In this document: positions 8,066 to 15,890 of the stretch, piece after piece
Numbering within the stretch: position 1 is the first letter of the stretch
Layout of the letters: each line of letters begins with the position of its first letter
Source: CAZJPD01 sp964547795
GTDB taxonomy: Bacteria; Pseudomonadota; Alphaproteobacteria; Rickettsiales; Midichloriaceae
NCBI GenBank assembly: GCA_964547795.1
Contig: CAZJPD010000005.1
Coordinates: 1-36,692 of the forward strand
Direction of reading: 5' to 3'
DNA length: 36,692 nt
Made by a program: the position numbers and the translations under genes
The notes under the pieces: generated by a model
The model's database searches: none
Told to the model about the DNA's origin: nothing
Seen by the model: the letters and a program-made list of their open reading frames with translations, nothing else

Positions 8066-8911
8066 ATGTTTTTTCAAGATATAATTTTTAAACTTCAAAC
8101 GTATTGGAGTAATCAAGGATGTGTTATTTTACAGCCACTTGATACTGAAGTAGGTGCTGGAACATCTCATCCTGCAACCATGTTAAGATCATTAGATGAT
8201 AATGAGTGGAACGTTGCATATATACAACCTTGTAGAAGACCAGCTGATGGTAGATATGGAGAAAATCCGAATAGAATGCAATACTATTATCAGTTTCAAG
8301 TACTTATGAAGCCATCTCCAGATGATATACAGAAAAAGTGTGTTGAAAGTTTGAAGTTACTAGGAATTGACAAAAAGTTACATGATATAAGGTTTGTACA
8401 TAGCGATTGGGAAAATCCTACTCTGGGGGCATGGGGATTAGGTTGGGAAATATGGTGCAATGGTATGGAAATAATACAGTTTACTTATATGCAACAAGTA
8501 GGTGGTATTTCCTGTAAACTGATTCCTGCTGAAGTTACTTATGGTCTTGAAAGATTAGCAATGTATATACAGGATAAGGATAATGTTTGGGATTTGGTGT
8601 GGAATTCCAGTGGTATTACTTACAGAGAGATTTTGCTGAAGCAGGAAAGAGAGTTTTGTAGATATAATTTTCATGGTACAGACACTCAAATACTGATCAA
8701 ACACTTTCAGGATTATGAAAAGATTGTTACCCAATTAATAGATGAGGGGCTGTTATATCCAGCCTATGATTACTGTTTAAAAGCCTCGCATTTGTTTAAT
8801 ATACTTGAGGCTCGTGGAGTTTTAAGTGTTACTGAAAGAGCTTCTTATATAGCTAGGGTTAGAAAATTAGCAAAAAGCTGTTGCTTAAAATTCTCGAGAT
8901 CAAATATATAA
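8066..8911 (+). CDS. glyQ: Glycine--tRNA ligase alpha subunit
   Basis: Alpha chain of the tetrameric bacterial glycyl-tRNA synthetase. Family signatures: CVILQPLDTEVGAGTSHPAT, PCRRPADGRYGENPNRMQYY, QVLMKPSPDD, FVHSDWENPTLGAWGLGWEI and EVTYGLERLAMYIQ. At 281 residues it is full length. The beta subunit gene glyS, which commonly follows directly, is not downstream; the next 290 bases are a dispersed repeat and then ruvX in the opposite orientation. glyS must be elsewhere for this enzyme to work. Confidence 0.97.
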   Translation: MFFQDIIFKLQTYWSNQGCVILQPLDTEVGAGTSHPATMLRSLDDNEWNVAYIQPCRRPADGRYGENPNRMQYYYQFQVLMKPSPDDIQKKCVESLKLLGIDKKLHDIRFVHSDWENPTLGAWGLGWEIWCNGMEIIQFTYMQQVGGISCKLIPAEVTYGLERLAMYIQDKDNVWDLVWNSSGITYREILLKQEREFCRYNFHGTDTQILIKHFQDYEKIVTQLIDEGLLYPAYDYCLKASHLFNILEARGVLSVTERASYIARVRKLAKSCCLKFSRSNI

Positions 8912-8960
8912 AATGCATACTTTACTTTTCACAGAGAGTCTACCACTCTCAACCTAATTT

Positions 8961-9206
8961 GGTATAGCATATACAACTAAAGTATAGATATTTTAACTTT
9001 TTTATTCCGTCATCACGAGATCGCAACAGCGATTGTGGTAATCCAGAGATTGCCACACTCACTCTGTAAGTTTGCAATGATAGGGCCAGAAGGGTGGATT
9101 GCCACACCTGTTACACAGGCTCGCAATGACGGGGATGTGGGTTGTAGGCTCGCAATGACGAAAAATATATTAATAATATGTCCAAACCTTTGTGTGATAA
9201 GCTATA
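8961..9206 (+). repeat. Dispersed hairpin repeat, copy A (forward)
   Basis: About 246 bases, beginning GGTATAGCATATAC and ending TTTGTGTGATAAGCTATA. It contains a hairpin built from CATCACGAGATCGC...GCGATTGTGGTAAT and a second one with CCTGT/ACAGG arms inside ATTGCC...GCAATGACG. The right end runs into the 3' end of ruvX and supplies its TAG stop. It fills the space where glyS would be expected. No convincing coding content. Confidence 0.9.
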
Positions 9207-9696
9207 ACACTGCCATGGTGTAACGAAAGAAGTTTTCCAATAAAATACATGCTACAATAAGGTCATCTACTTGGTTTCTCTTTTTTCTTTTAATATTTGC
9301 TTCTTTTAACAGGGTATTGGCAAGTCTTGTAGTAAATCTTTCGTCACTTAGAATAATTGGCATATTGACTTTTGCATCTAGCATTTTTGCGAATTTCACA
9401 ATATTTTCAGTACCTTTTGTAGTACTGCCATCCAATTTCAATGGCAAACCTATTATAATAGCGTTAATATCCCTATCTTGGATAAGCTTAAACAAATCAT
9501 TTAAGTTTTTGTGTATTTCTTTAAAAACCATTAGTGGTATTGCCAAGCTAACTTCACTATTATATATCGCCAAACCTGATTTTTTTTCTCCAAAATCAAT
9601 TCCTAAAACTTTAAAATTTCTTAATTTATTTAATGGAATTAGAAAATCATCTTTACTTTCATATATCATATAGTAAAAAGGTATCAGTCTAATCAA
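9202..9696 (-). CDS. ruvX: YqgF/RuvX-type Holliday junction resolvase-like nuclease
   Basis: RNase H-fold protein implicated in 16S rRNA 5' end processing and possibly Holliday junction resolution. Motifs: KVLGIDFGEKKSGLAIYN (first catalytic Asp), IIIGLPLKLDGSTTKGTEN, MPIILSDERFTTRLA and VDDLIVACILLENFF (last Asp pair). The frame from 9696 has about 20 extra N-terminal residues before the conserved strand, so a later start is possible. The stop TAG (9202-9204) lies in the end of repeat copy A, so the last codons were probably reshaped by the repeat. Divergent from gatC with a 14-base gap. Confidence 0.9.
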   Translation of the reverse strand: MIRLIPFYYMIYESKDDFLIPLNKLRNFKVLGIDFGEKKSGLAIYNSEVSLAIPLMVFKEIHKNLNDLFKLIQDRDINAIIIGLPLKLDGSTTKGTENIVKFAKMLDAKVNMPIILSDERFTTRLANTLLKEANIKRKKRNQVDDLIVACILLENFFRYTMAVL

Positions 9697-9710
9697 ATTA
9701 GAGATATATA

Positions 9711-9998
9711 GTGGATATTAACAAACTTGAGGTAAAAAGGATAGCAAAATTAGCAGGTTTATCTTTCTCTGAAAAGGTTTTAGAGTTATACCAAAAAGAT
9801 TTGATTAATATAGTGAATTTGTTTGATAAGTTGAAAGAAGTGAATACAGATGGAATTGACCCGTTATATAATGTGATTGATGATAACCTTAGATTAAGAG
9901 AAGATAGGGTTGTAAAGGATAATACTAGAGAGGAAGTTATGAAAAATGCTCCTAGAAATAAGTATGGCTTTTTTGTTGTTCCAAAGATGATTGAATAA
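9711..9998 (+). CDS. gatC: Asp/Glu-tRNA(Asn/Gln) amidotransferase subunit C
   Basis: Small subunit of the GatCAB complex that converts misacylated Glu-tRNA(Gln) and Asp-tRNA(Asn) to the correct forms. The 95 residues fit: VKRIAKLAGLSFSEKVLELY, LFDKLKEVNTDGIDPLYNVI, LREDRVVKDN and a C-terminal NKYGFFVVPKMIE. Start is GTG at 9711. gatA and gatB do not follow; instead the response regulator ATG lies two bases after the stop. Confidence 0.94.
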   Translation: MDINKLEVKRIAKLAGLSFSEKVLELYQKDLINIVNLFDKLKEVNTDGIDPLYNVIDDNLRLREDRVVKDNTREEVMKNAPRNKYGFFVVPKMIE

Positions 9999-9999
9999 T

Positions 10000-10665
10000 A
10001 TGCCTTATCATATTTTAGTTGTTGATGATGATGAAGAAATCAGGCGACTCCTTTCAGAATATTTACAAAAGAATGGTTATATAGTCAGTTTTGCTTCCAA
10101 TACCAAAATTGCTGAGGTGTTATTGGGTATATTTCGGTTTGACCTGATAATATTAGATATCTTAATGCCAAAGGAAACAGGGTTAGGCTTTTTAAAACGT
10201 AGTGTCACTATTGAACCTCCTGTTATAATGCTAACTGCATTAGGAGATGTGGATGATAGAATAAACGGTTTAAAAAGTGGTGCGGAGGATTATATAGCAA
10301 AGCCATTTGAACCAAAGGAGTTATTAGTTAGAGTTGAGAAGTTAATTGCAAGATTTAAAAAGACTTCTTCGATGGAAAAAAAGGTAAAATTTGGTAATTA
10401 TGAATTTGACTTAGAAAATAAAAATTTATTGAAAAATAACGAAAATATACCTTTAACCACTAATCAACGTGATTTAATGACAATTTTTGTAAAAAATGTA
10501 GGCGTTGTTATTTCGAGAGAAGAAATTGTAAGACAGCTAAATGATGTCAATATTAGAACAATAGATACACAAATTACAAGGCTTAGGGGTAAAATAGAAA
10601 AAAACCCAAAAAATCCAGAATTCTTACAAACTGTTAGGAATGGGGGGTACGTGCTGTGGGGATAG
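10000..10665 (+). CDS. OmpR-family two-component response regulator
   Basis: Cytoplasmic transcription regulator of 221 residues from ATG 10000. Receiver domain at residues 3-115: acidic pocket VVDDDEE, phospho-acceptor Asp53 in LIILDILMPKE, MLTALGD and Lys in YIAKPFEPKELL. Winged-helix DNA-binding domain at residues 125-221: FDLENKNLLKNNENIPLTTN, ISREEIVRQL, TIDTQITRLRGKIEKNPKNP and TVRNGGYVLWG. A TTG start nine bases earlier would overlap gatC; the ATG is preferred. No sensor kinase is adjacent, as is common for orphan regulators in reduced Rickettsiales genomes. Targets cannot be inferred. Confidence 0.92.
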   Translation: MPYHILVVDDDEEIRRLLSEYLQKNGYIVSFASNTKIAEVLLGIFRFDLIILDILMPKETGLGFLKRSVTIEPPVIMLTALGDVDDRINGLKSGAEDYIAKPFEPKELLVRVEKLIARFKKTSSMEKKVKFGNYEFDLENKNLLKNNENIPLTTNQRDLMTIFVKNVGVVISREEIVRQLNDVNIRTIDTQITRLRGKIEKNPKNPEFLQTVRNGGYVLWG

Positions 10666-10694
10666 GTTTTGAATAAATAACCTGGAGATTCACC

Positions 10695-10880
10695 TATAGC
10701 TTATCGCACAAAGGTTTAGACATATTATTAATATATTTTCGTCATTGCGAGCCTGTGCAACAGGCGTGGCAATCCATCTTTACGTGAGACATTTCCTGGA
10801 TCACCACGATCGCCGTTGCGATCTCGTGATGACAGAATAAAAAAGTTAAAATATCTATATCTTAGTGGTATATGCTGTAT
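10695..10880 (-). repeat. Dispersed hairpin repeat, copy B (reverse)
   Basis: Reverse-orientation copy of about 186 bases, from TATAGCTTATCGCAC to GGTATATGCTGTAT. It has the GCCTGT-GCA-ACAGGC hairpin inside ATTGCGA...GGCAAT and the second hairpin GATCACCACGATCGC / GCGATCTCGTGATGAC. It is shorter than copies A, C and D. With copy A it forms an inverted pair around ruvX-gatC-response regulator. The rest of 10666-11000 shows no gene. Confidence 0.9.
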
Positions 10881-11000
10881 ATAATTTGTATATATTATGT
10901 CAACAGAAAAGTAAGCAGAAGTAAAGAGTTTTTAAGATAAGTGATTCGTAAAGATTATTGTAAATTTATTTATAGCTAGTTTTACTTACAACTGACTGTA

Positions 11001-11452
11001 TTAGAAATGAGACCTAATCAAGAAATTTACAAGAAGAGCAATGGTACTAGTTGCTTGTATCACAAAAAGACCAACCATCCACTTAACAATATCGGATTTA
11101 CCTTTGGCGACTTCTGCAATAACATCCTTTCTGAGAGCATCGATATTAGCCTTAGTATCTTTTTAAGAGCATCGATATCAGCTTTGGTATCTTTTCTAAG
11201 GGCTTTAATTTCTTGCTTTATAAGAGCTATTTCGGTATCAATTTTGTTAAATCTTTCAGAGACTTCTTGTTTATGTTCACCAAATTCCTCCTTAAATCTA
11301 AAAAGCTGATCTTTAGTGACTAGCTTAGAAAGGTCATAGTCACGACTAAGAACCATAGAAGAGACAATTTCTTCAGCAATTTTATTTTCAAGTCCAGCAT
11401 CATGGAGTCTTTTTACGGCAGCATGAGTGTCAAAATTAACTAAGGTTTGTAT
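11001..11452 (-). pseudogene. DUF1640-like coiled-coil membrane protein, frameshifted, no normal start
   Basis: Minus-strand remnant of a CCDC90/DUF1640-type protein common in Rickettsiales. N-terminal part: VNFDTHAAVKRLHDAGLENK then IAEEIVSSM and a coiled coil (FNKIDTEIALIKQEIKALRK, DTKADIDALKK). One base is missing in an A run (plus T5, 11160-11164), after which the frame continues as DTKANIDALRKDVIAEVAKG, KSDIVKWMVGLFVIQATSTI and ALLVNFLIRSHF, a C-terminal transmembrane helix, stop at 11001. At the expected start there is ATA (11452) before QTLVNFDTH and an in-frame stop just upstream, so the start codon seems lost. Two lesions make this a likely pseudogene. Confidence 0.78.
11135..11199. 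repeat. Two-copy tandem repeat encoding DTKA(D/N)IDAL(K/R)K
   Basis: Two adjacent units begin GAGCATCGATAT at 11135 and 11167. The period is 32 where 33 (11 codons) would keep the frame. The missing base is the frameshift in the T run at 11160-11164, so the indel lies at the repeat junction. Confidence 0.75.
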
Positions 11453-11772
11453 ATATTAAGCCCTCTTTTTGTCTTTAGAGAAATATTACAATTAAAGAAG
11501 GTAATTTGCAAGCTAACTGTCAGTACTACTGTTGTTCTTTTATTTTGTTCTTTTATTACTTTATTCTATAGTGTAATGATCCCCAAAAATCAAACCAGTG
11601 AAAAAAAGACTTTTATGGTATAAAAAAGGGAAGTATTGCCCAAAGATAGATAAGGTGTTATAGTCAATTAGTATAATGAGTTGACATATAAGTTTAAATT
11701 ATTTAGGAGATACTCCATTGTCATATAGTTGTGCTATTCTTTTGTATGTAATCAATAAAAAAAGGGTGTATT
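11453..11772. other. Intergenic region of 320 bases, no gene seen
   Basis: A/T-rich spacer between the DUF1640-like remnant and rbfA. It holds TTGACA at 11682 and TTGTCA near 11718, but neither has a convincing -10 box at the right distance. I see no open frame, RNA gene or repeat here beyond a 15-base ATATAAGTTTAAATT also present near 18645. Confidence 0.5.
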
Positions 11773-12150
11773 TTGACATATAAGTATAAAAAGCAACCAA
11801 CAAATAGACAATTAAAGGTTTCTGAATTAATTAGACGAGAAATTGCTATGATTTTTACGACACTTGAGGTATATCATCCTGCACTAGAAGATGTACCCTT
11901 GACTGTGATTGATGTAAAAACAAGTGCAGATTTAAAGATTTCGACAGTCTTCATCCACTCTATCAAACCCAGTATAGATGATGAATTGGCAAAATTTTTA
12001 AATTTTTTAGCCCCGGAATATAAAAGGAAACTTACTAGTAGAATAAAACTAAAATACATCCCTATAATAAGATTTATCGTTGATAAAAACATTGATAAGA
12101 AAATTAGCATGGAAAAAGTTTTACAGGAAGTTTTATTTAACGACAGATAG
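11773..12150 (+). CDS. rbfA: 30S ribosome-binding factor A
   Basis: Small-subunit maturation factor needed for 16S rRNA 5' end processing. The 125 residues fit the KH-like fold: RQLKVSELIRREIAMIFTTL, VPLTVIDVKTSADLKISTVF, APEYKRKLTSRIKLKYIPII and RFIVDKNIDK. Start is TTG at 11773. Downstream on the same strand come tRNA-Asn and xth; infB and truB, frequent neighbours elsewhere, are absent. Confidence 0.9.
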   Translation: MTYKYKKQPTNRQLKVSELIRREIAMIFTTLEVYHPALEDVPLTVIDVKTSADLKISTVFIHSIKPSIDDELAKFLNFLAPEYKRKLTSRIKLKYIPIIRFIVDKNIDKKISMEKVLQEVLFNDR

Positions 12151-12215
12151 AATCCATAACAAAATTAAAAATAGACTTTTAATTGATACTAATATATATA
12201 AACTTGTATGCTCAT

Positions 12216-12290
12216 TCCTCGGTAGCTCAGTGGTAGAGCAAACGGCTGTTAACCGTTCGGTCGCTGGTTCGAATCCGGCTCGAGGAGCCA
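12216..12290 (+). tRNA. tRNA-Asn (anticodon GTT), CCA encoded
   Basis: Cloverleaf with acceptor TCCTCGG / TCGAGGA, D arm TAGCTCAGTGGTAGAG, anticodon loop CTGTTAA (GTT), variable loop, T arm with GGTTCGAATCC, discriminator G and encoded CCA. 75 nucleotides. It lies between rbfA and xth, and a spurious open frame crosses it. Confidence 0.96.
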
Positions 12291-12313
12291 CTTTTTTGTT
12301 TGATCATCTTATC

Positions 12314-13120
12314 ATGTTAATTTGTTGGAATCTCAATTCTATATTTTCTAGGTTAGAGCATTTAAAAAAAGTGATTAAGCAAAATAATCCTAGTATACTT
12401 TTGCTACAAGAAACAAAGTGTATTAGTGCTAAATTTCCCCATGAAGAGCTTGAGGATTTAGGATACAACATAGAGGTTTTTGGTCAAAAAACATATAATG
12501 GCGTTGCCATTTTAAGTAAATACCCCATTGAAGATATTACAATGGGATTGGAACAGTCTAAGGTTAATCAAGATGCTAGGTATATAGAAGCAACTGTTGC
12601 AGTAAACGGCACGTGTTACAAGATCATTTCTGTATATGTACCAAATGGTGGTGAAATTGATTCTGAGAAATTTAGATATAAACTGGAATTTTTTGAAAGC
12701 CTATACAAAAGGTTGGATTATCTCAAAAATATGGAAAAGAACATTATTGTAGGGGGTGATTTTAACGTAGCTCCTGAGGAAATAGATGTGTATGACCCAA
12801 AACAGAGGTGTGGAAAAATACTATTTCATATTGATGAAAGAAAATGGTTTCGCAGAATATTAAATTTGGACTACATTGATACATTCGGGGAATTTAATCC
12901 TGATGTTCAACAATTTAGTTGGTGGGACTATAGAGCAGGTAGTTGGCAACATAACAAGGGTATGCGTATAGATCACATTTTAGTTTCACCAGCAGTAGCT
13001 GATAAGATAACTCAGACCGGAGTGTTGACAGAACCAAGGGGATGGAAAAAACCATCTGATCATGCCCCTATTTACATTAAGGTGGTGGGGAAGCCTACTA
13101 TAGTTAATTGTGCTAATTAA
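12314..13120 (+). CDS. xth: Exodeoxyribonuclease III
   Basis: AP endonuclease and 3'-5' exonuclease of base excision repair. Start at ATG 12314 (MLICWNLNSIFSRLEHLKKV) gives 268 residues, the usual length; the upstream open frame runs through the tRNA and is not coding. Catalytic motifs of the endonuclease/exonuclease/phosphatase fold: LLQETKC (metal-binding Glu), ISVYVPNGG, IVGGDFNVAPEEIDVYDP (Asp-Asn pair), FSWWDYRAGSWQHNKGMRID, HILVSP and the terminal PSDHAPI (catalytic His). Confidence 0.95.
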   Translation: MLICWNLNSIFSRLEHLKKVIKQNNPSILLLQETKCISAKFPHEELEDLGYNIEVFGQKTYNGVAILSKYPIEDITMGLEQSKVNQDARYIEATVAVNGTCYKIISVYVPNGGEIDSEKFRYKLEFFESLYKRLDYLKNMEKNIIVGGDFNVAPEEIDVYDPKQRCGKILFHIDERKWFRRILNLDYIDTFGEFNPDVQQFSWWDYRAGSWQHNKGMRIDHILVSPAVADKITQTGVLTEPRGWKKPSDHAPIYIKVVGKPTIVNCAN

Positions 13121-13172
13121 CCATAACTTATTTGTGGTAATTGGTATTACTCCATATTCCCTCTAATCTGAG

Positions 13173-13439
13173 CTAACTTAAATGGATTATATATGAGATG
13201 ATTTTCTCCATATAATCAGAAAATACTGCCCCCATATACTGCAATGTGAATAACATTGTGATAAAGACAGAAATAATTTTAGGCATGAATGAAATTGTTG
13301 GTTCTTGAATTTGAGTAAGAGCCTGTATAAGTGATATGATGACCCCGACAACTAATGCTACTAAAAGAAGGGGTAGAGAAAGCTTTAGTAAAACTATCAA
13401 ACTTTCATATGTTATTTGAAAAATAGTGTCAGACTCCAT
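13173..13439 (-). CDS. fliQ: Flagellar export gate protein FliQ
   Basis: Inner-membrane subunit of the flagellar type III export gate (FliPQR). The 88 residues are full length and show the two hydrophobic helices: SLIVLLKLSLPLLLVALVVG followed by VIISLIQALTQIQEPTISF (hallmark Q.LTQIQE.T..F) and the second helix VFITMLFTLQYMGAVF. It sits one base after secB, so it is probably co-transcribed with it, away from any fliP or fliR. The frame is intact, in contrast to the fliFGH genes. The type III secretion homologue SctS is the alternative, but other flagellar genes in the window favour FliQ. Confidence 0.92.
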   Translation of the reverse strand: MESDTIFQITYESLIVLLKLSLPLLLVALVVGVIISLIQALTQIQEPTISFMPKIISVFITMLFTLQYMGAVFSDYMEKIISYIIHLS

Positions 13440-13440
13440 C

Positions 13441-13905
13441 TTAATTTAATCTTGTTTTTGACTTTTTATTCTTATTGTTAATATAAAGTGTATAAAAGTC
13501 TATAGGCGATATATATAATGGCAAATATCCTCCATCCCTTGTGAGGTCTGAGATCATCCTTCTAGCATATGGAAAAATAATACTTGGACATTGGATGAAA
13601 AGCACCCCTTCTTTATCCATATTATCTTTCTCCTCAATCCTCTTTTCTAAGGAGAATATACCTGCGTATTTTAAATCTATCAAAAATTGTATCTCGTTTT
13701 TTACCATTGACTTAGTTTGAATACCTAGAACTACCTCATATATCTCATCTTGTATATTATGGACTCCAATATCAATAGAGACATCTATTTCGGGTTTTTC
13801 GCTATGTAGCAAACTATAAGGAGCTTTGACATTTTCAAAAGATAAGTCTTTGACGTATTGTGCATTCACTGATATACTGCCACCAGTTTTAAATTTTTGA
13901 GACAT
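13441..13905 (-). CDS. secB: Protein-export chaperone SecB
   Basis: Tetrameric cytosolic chaperone that delivers unfolded precursors to SecA. The 154 residues fit: ISVNAQYVKDLSFENVKAPY, SLLHSEKPEIDVSIDIGVH, LKYAGIFSLE and SIIFPYARRMISDLTRDGGY then LPLYISPIDFYTLY. Divergent from the Tim44-like/mltA pair with a 117-base shared upstream region, an arrangement typical of alphaproteobacteria. Confidence 0.95.
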   Translation of the reverse strand: MSQKFKTGGSISVNAQYVKDLSFENVKAPYSLLHSEKPEIDVSIDIGVHNIQDEIYEVVLGIQTKSMVKNEIQFLIDLKYAGIFSLEKRIEEKDNMDKEGVLFIQCPSIIFPYARRMISDLTRDGGYLPLYISPIDFYTLYINNKNKKSKTRLN

Positions 13906-14022
13906 ATATGCTTATAAGATTTTGCTTTTCTTAATGCTATTATGTATAGCAAATTAGCTTAAATAATACAAAGATAATCTAATAATGGAGTAAGAAACAG
14001 TGAATATATTATATATAGATAA

Positions 14023-14612
14023 ATGTTAGATTTGATTTTTGCGGCAGTTATAGCTGTATTTGTAGTTTATCGATTAATTCTGGTTTTAGGAAAAGAGAAA
14101 TACAAGAAACCTGATATAATAGAATCGATAAGGATCTCAATATTAAAAAAGAAAGCTAAACAAGCCCAAGATGCANNNNNNNNNNAATATTGAGAAAAGA
14201 GGACAAAAGTTTCAATGCAAAAACTTTTATAGATGGGACTAAAAAAGCATTTGAAATGATTATAGATGCTCTTAATAACTACTATCAAGATGTTCTCAAA
14301 GAACTATTAGAATATAATCTTTATCGACACTTTGTTAGTGAATTAAGAAAACGTCATGATTCTGGTCTTAAATATGAAATTACTTTAGTGAGTATCAAAA
14401 GTGTAGAAATTTTAGAAGCATGTATTGAAGATGAAATAGCTTCTATTAAAGTAAAAATAGAGAGCGAACAGATTATATTGACAAAAGGTGAAAAGGGGGA
14501 AATAACTGCAGGGAAAGTTGATGAAATACTGCAGATTTCTGATATTTGGACTGTCAGCAAGAATATAAAGTCTGAAAGTTATTGGAAATTAACGGAAACT
14601 AGCTCTAAATGA
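14023..14612 (+). CDS. Tim44-like domain protein, interrupted by an N gap
   Basis: Alphaproteobacterial relative of the mitochondrial import motor component Tim44. From ATG 14023 an N-terminal membrane anchor (MLDLIFAAVIAVFVVYRLIL) leads into a charged linker, then ten N at 14176-14185. After the gap the Tim44 domain reads FNAKTFIDGTKKAFEMIIDA, LLEYNLYRHFVSELRKRHDS, EITLVSIKSVEILEACIEDE and a C-terminal DIWTVSKNIKSESYWKLTET. With ten N the two halves are out of frame; a true gap length of 2 modulo 3 joins them. It overlaps mltA by four bases (ATGA). The exact bacterial role is not established. Confidence 0.87.
14176..14185. other. Assembly gap (10 N) inside the Tim44-like gene
   Basis: Ten N. 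Joining the two halves of the gene requires a length of 2 modulo 3, so ten is nominal. Confidence 0.95.
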
Positions 14613-15754
14613 AGAATTCAAACTTAAGGAGCTTATTACTATTACTTTTGCTATTAATCATGTGTTCTTGTTCAGGGATAAAAAAAGGAAAGTATGAGGT
14701 CAGGAAAGCAAGGTTCACTAAAACTAAATATAGCCAAATTTTAGGATGGAATTATGATAATCATTTGGTGGCTCTGAAAACTTTTGCGAATTCATGTCAA
14801 GTAATCTTAAAAAGAAAAAGCCATAGTCCTATTAGTGCTTCAACCTCTTTAGGTGGGAAGTCAGTATATTGGCAAAGAATATGTCAAGATTTGCAGAGAA
14901 GAAAATTTAAAACAAATAAAGAAGCAAAAGGATTTTTTGAAAAATGGTTTTTTCCGTATAGAGTGTGGGACTCTAAAAATAGTTCAATTGGTAAGTTTAC
15001 TGGATATTATGAAATAGAAATGAATGGTAGCATCAAAAAAGATAGAAAATTTAAGTATCCTGTTTACATGCCACCTAAAAAGCTTGCTAATCACCAGAAC
15101 AAACACTATTTATCACATTCTGCAATCAATAATGGTTCATTAAGAGGAAAAAATTTAGAGCTTATATGGGTCGATAATCATGCAAGATTATATTTCATGC
15201 ATGTACAAGGTTCTGGCAGAATCAAATTAAAAAATGGTAAGTTGATACGTTTAGGATGTGCCGGTCAAAATGGATTCGATTATAAGTCAATAGGACCATA
15301 TTTTAAACATTATGATGCAAAGAATATAAATTCTGTATTAGATATGATGAAATGGATACATAAAAATCCTAGAGATGGTAAAAAAATTATGGAAAAAAAC
15401 CCATCATATATATTCTTTAAACAGGTTTCTGGAGATGGTCCGATAGGAGCTCAAGGTATTCCTTTGATTACGGAACGTTCTATTGCACTAGATAATGGAA
15501 TTTATCCTTACGGCATGCCTGTTTGGGTTGAAACAGAGTTACCAAAAACTAAAAATTATTTAAAAGGGAAATATCGAAGACTGTTTATTACTCAGGATAA
15601 AGGAGGAGCTATTAAAGGGGCTATCAGGGGCGATATATTTTTTGGTCATGGTGCAAGAGCAGAGGAGTTAGCCTGCTATATGAATGATAGGGGGAGTATA
15701 TATGTTTTATTTCCCAAAAGTGTAAAAATCTCTAATACCTATCATACAAATTAA
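14609..15754 (+). CDS. mltA: Membrane-bound lytic murein transglycosylase A
   Basis: Peptidoglycan-cleaving enzyme forming 1,6-anhydromuropeptides. A hydrophobic leader SLLLLLLLLIMCSCSG with candidate lipobox cysteines suggests an outer-membrane lipoprotein. MltA domain motifs: GKFTGYYEIEMNGS, YPVYMPPKKL, LELIWVDNHARLYFMHVQGS and GRIKLKNGK. The C-terminal 3D domain has LDNGIYPYGMPVWVETELP and QDKGGAIKGAIRGDIFFGHG (catalytic Asp region by family knowledge), then RAEELACYMNDRGSIYVLFP. 381 residues, full length. Overlaps the Tim44-like gene by ATGA. The Tim44-mltA pair opposite secB is conserved in alphaproteobacteria. Confidence 0.94.
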   Translation: MKNSNLRSLLLLLLLLIMCSCSGIKKGKYEVRKARFTKTKYSQILGWNYDNHLVALKTFANSCQVILKRKSHSPISASTSLGGKSVYWQRICQDLQRRKFKTNKEAKGFFEKWFFPYRVWDSKNSSIGKFTGYYEIEMNGSIKKDRKFKYPVYMPPKKLANHQNKHYLSHSAINNGSLRGKNLELIWVDNHARLYFMHVQGSGRIKLKNGKLIRLGCAGQNGFDYKSIGPYFKHYDAKNINSVLDMMKWIHKNPRDGKKIMEKNPSYIFFKQVSGDGPIGAQGIPLITERSIALDNGIYPYGMPVWVETELPKTKNYLKGKYRRLFITQDKGGAIKGAIRGDIFFGHGARAEELACYMNDRGSIYVLFPKSVKISNTYHTN

Positions 15755-15890
15755 AAAACTATAAATGTTAATAAATATATTGTACAATATAAAAAAAGTG
15801 TTAGCTATCTTTAATTATATAGGATACATGATATTAGCAAGGGTGTATTGTTAATGGTTTTTATTTTTAAATATTAGTAGGAGGTATTAT

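Noticed and set aside
9035..9223. Open frame inside repeat copy A
   Set aside because: It is the translated repeat sequence; other copies do not keep the frame.
8961..10880. Copies A and B as ends of a composite transposon
   Set aside because: No transposase lies within or in the copies and no target-site duplication is recognisable; only the inverted arrangement is supported.
12080..12313. 5' extension of the xth open frame
   Set aside because: It runs through tRNA-Asn; exonuclease III begins at ATG 12314.
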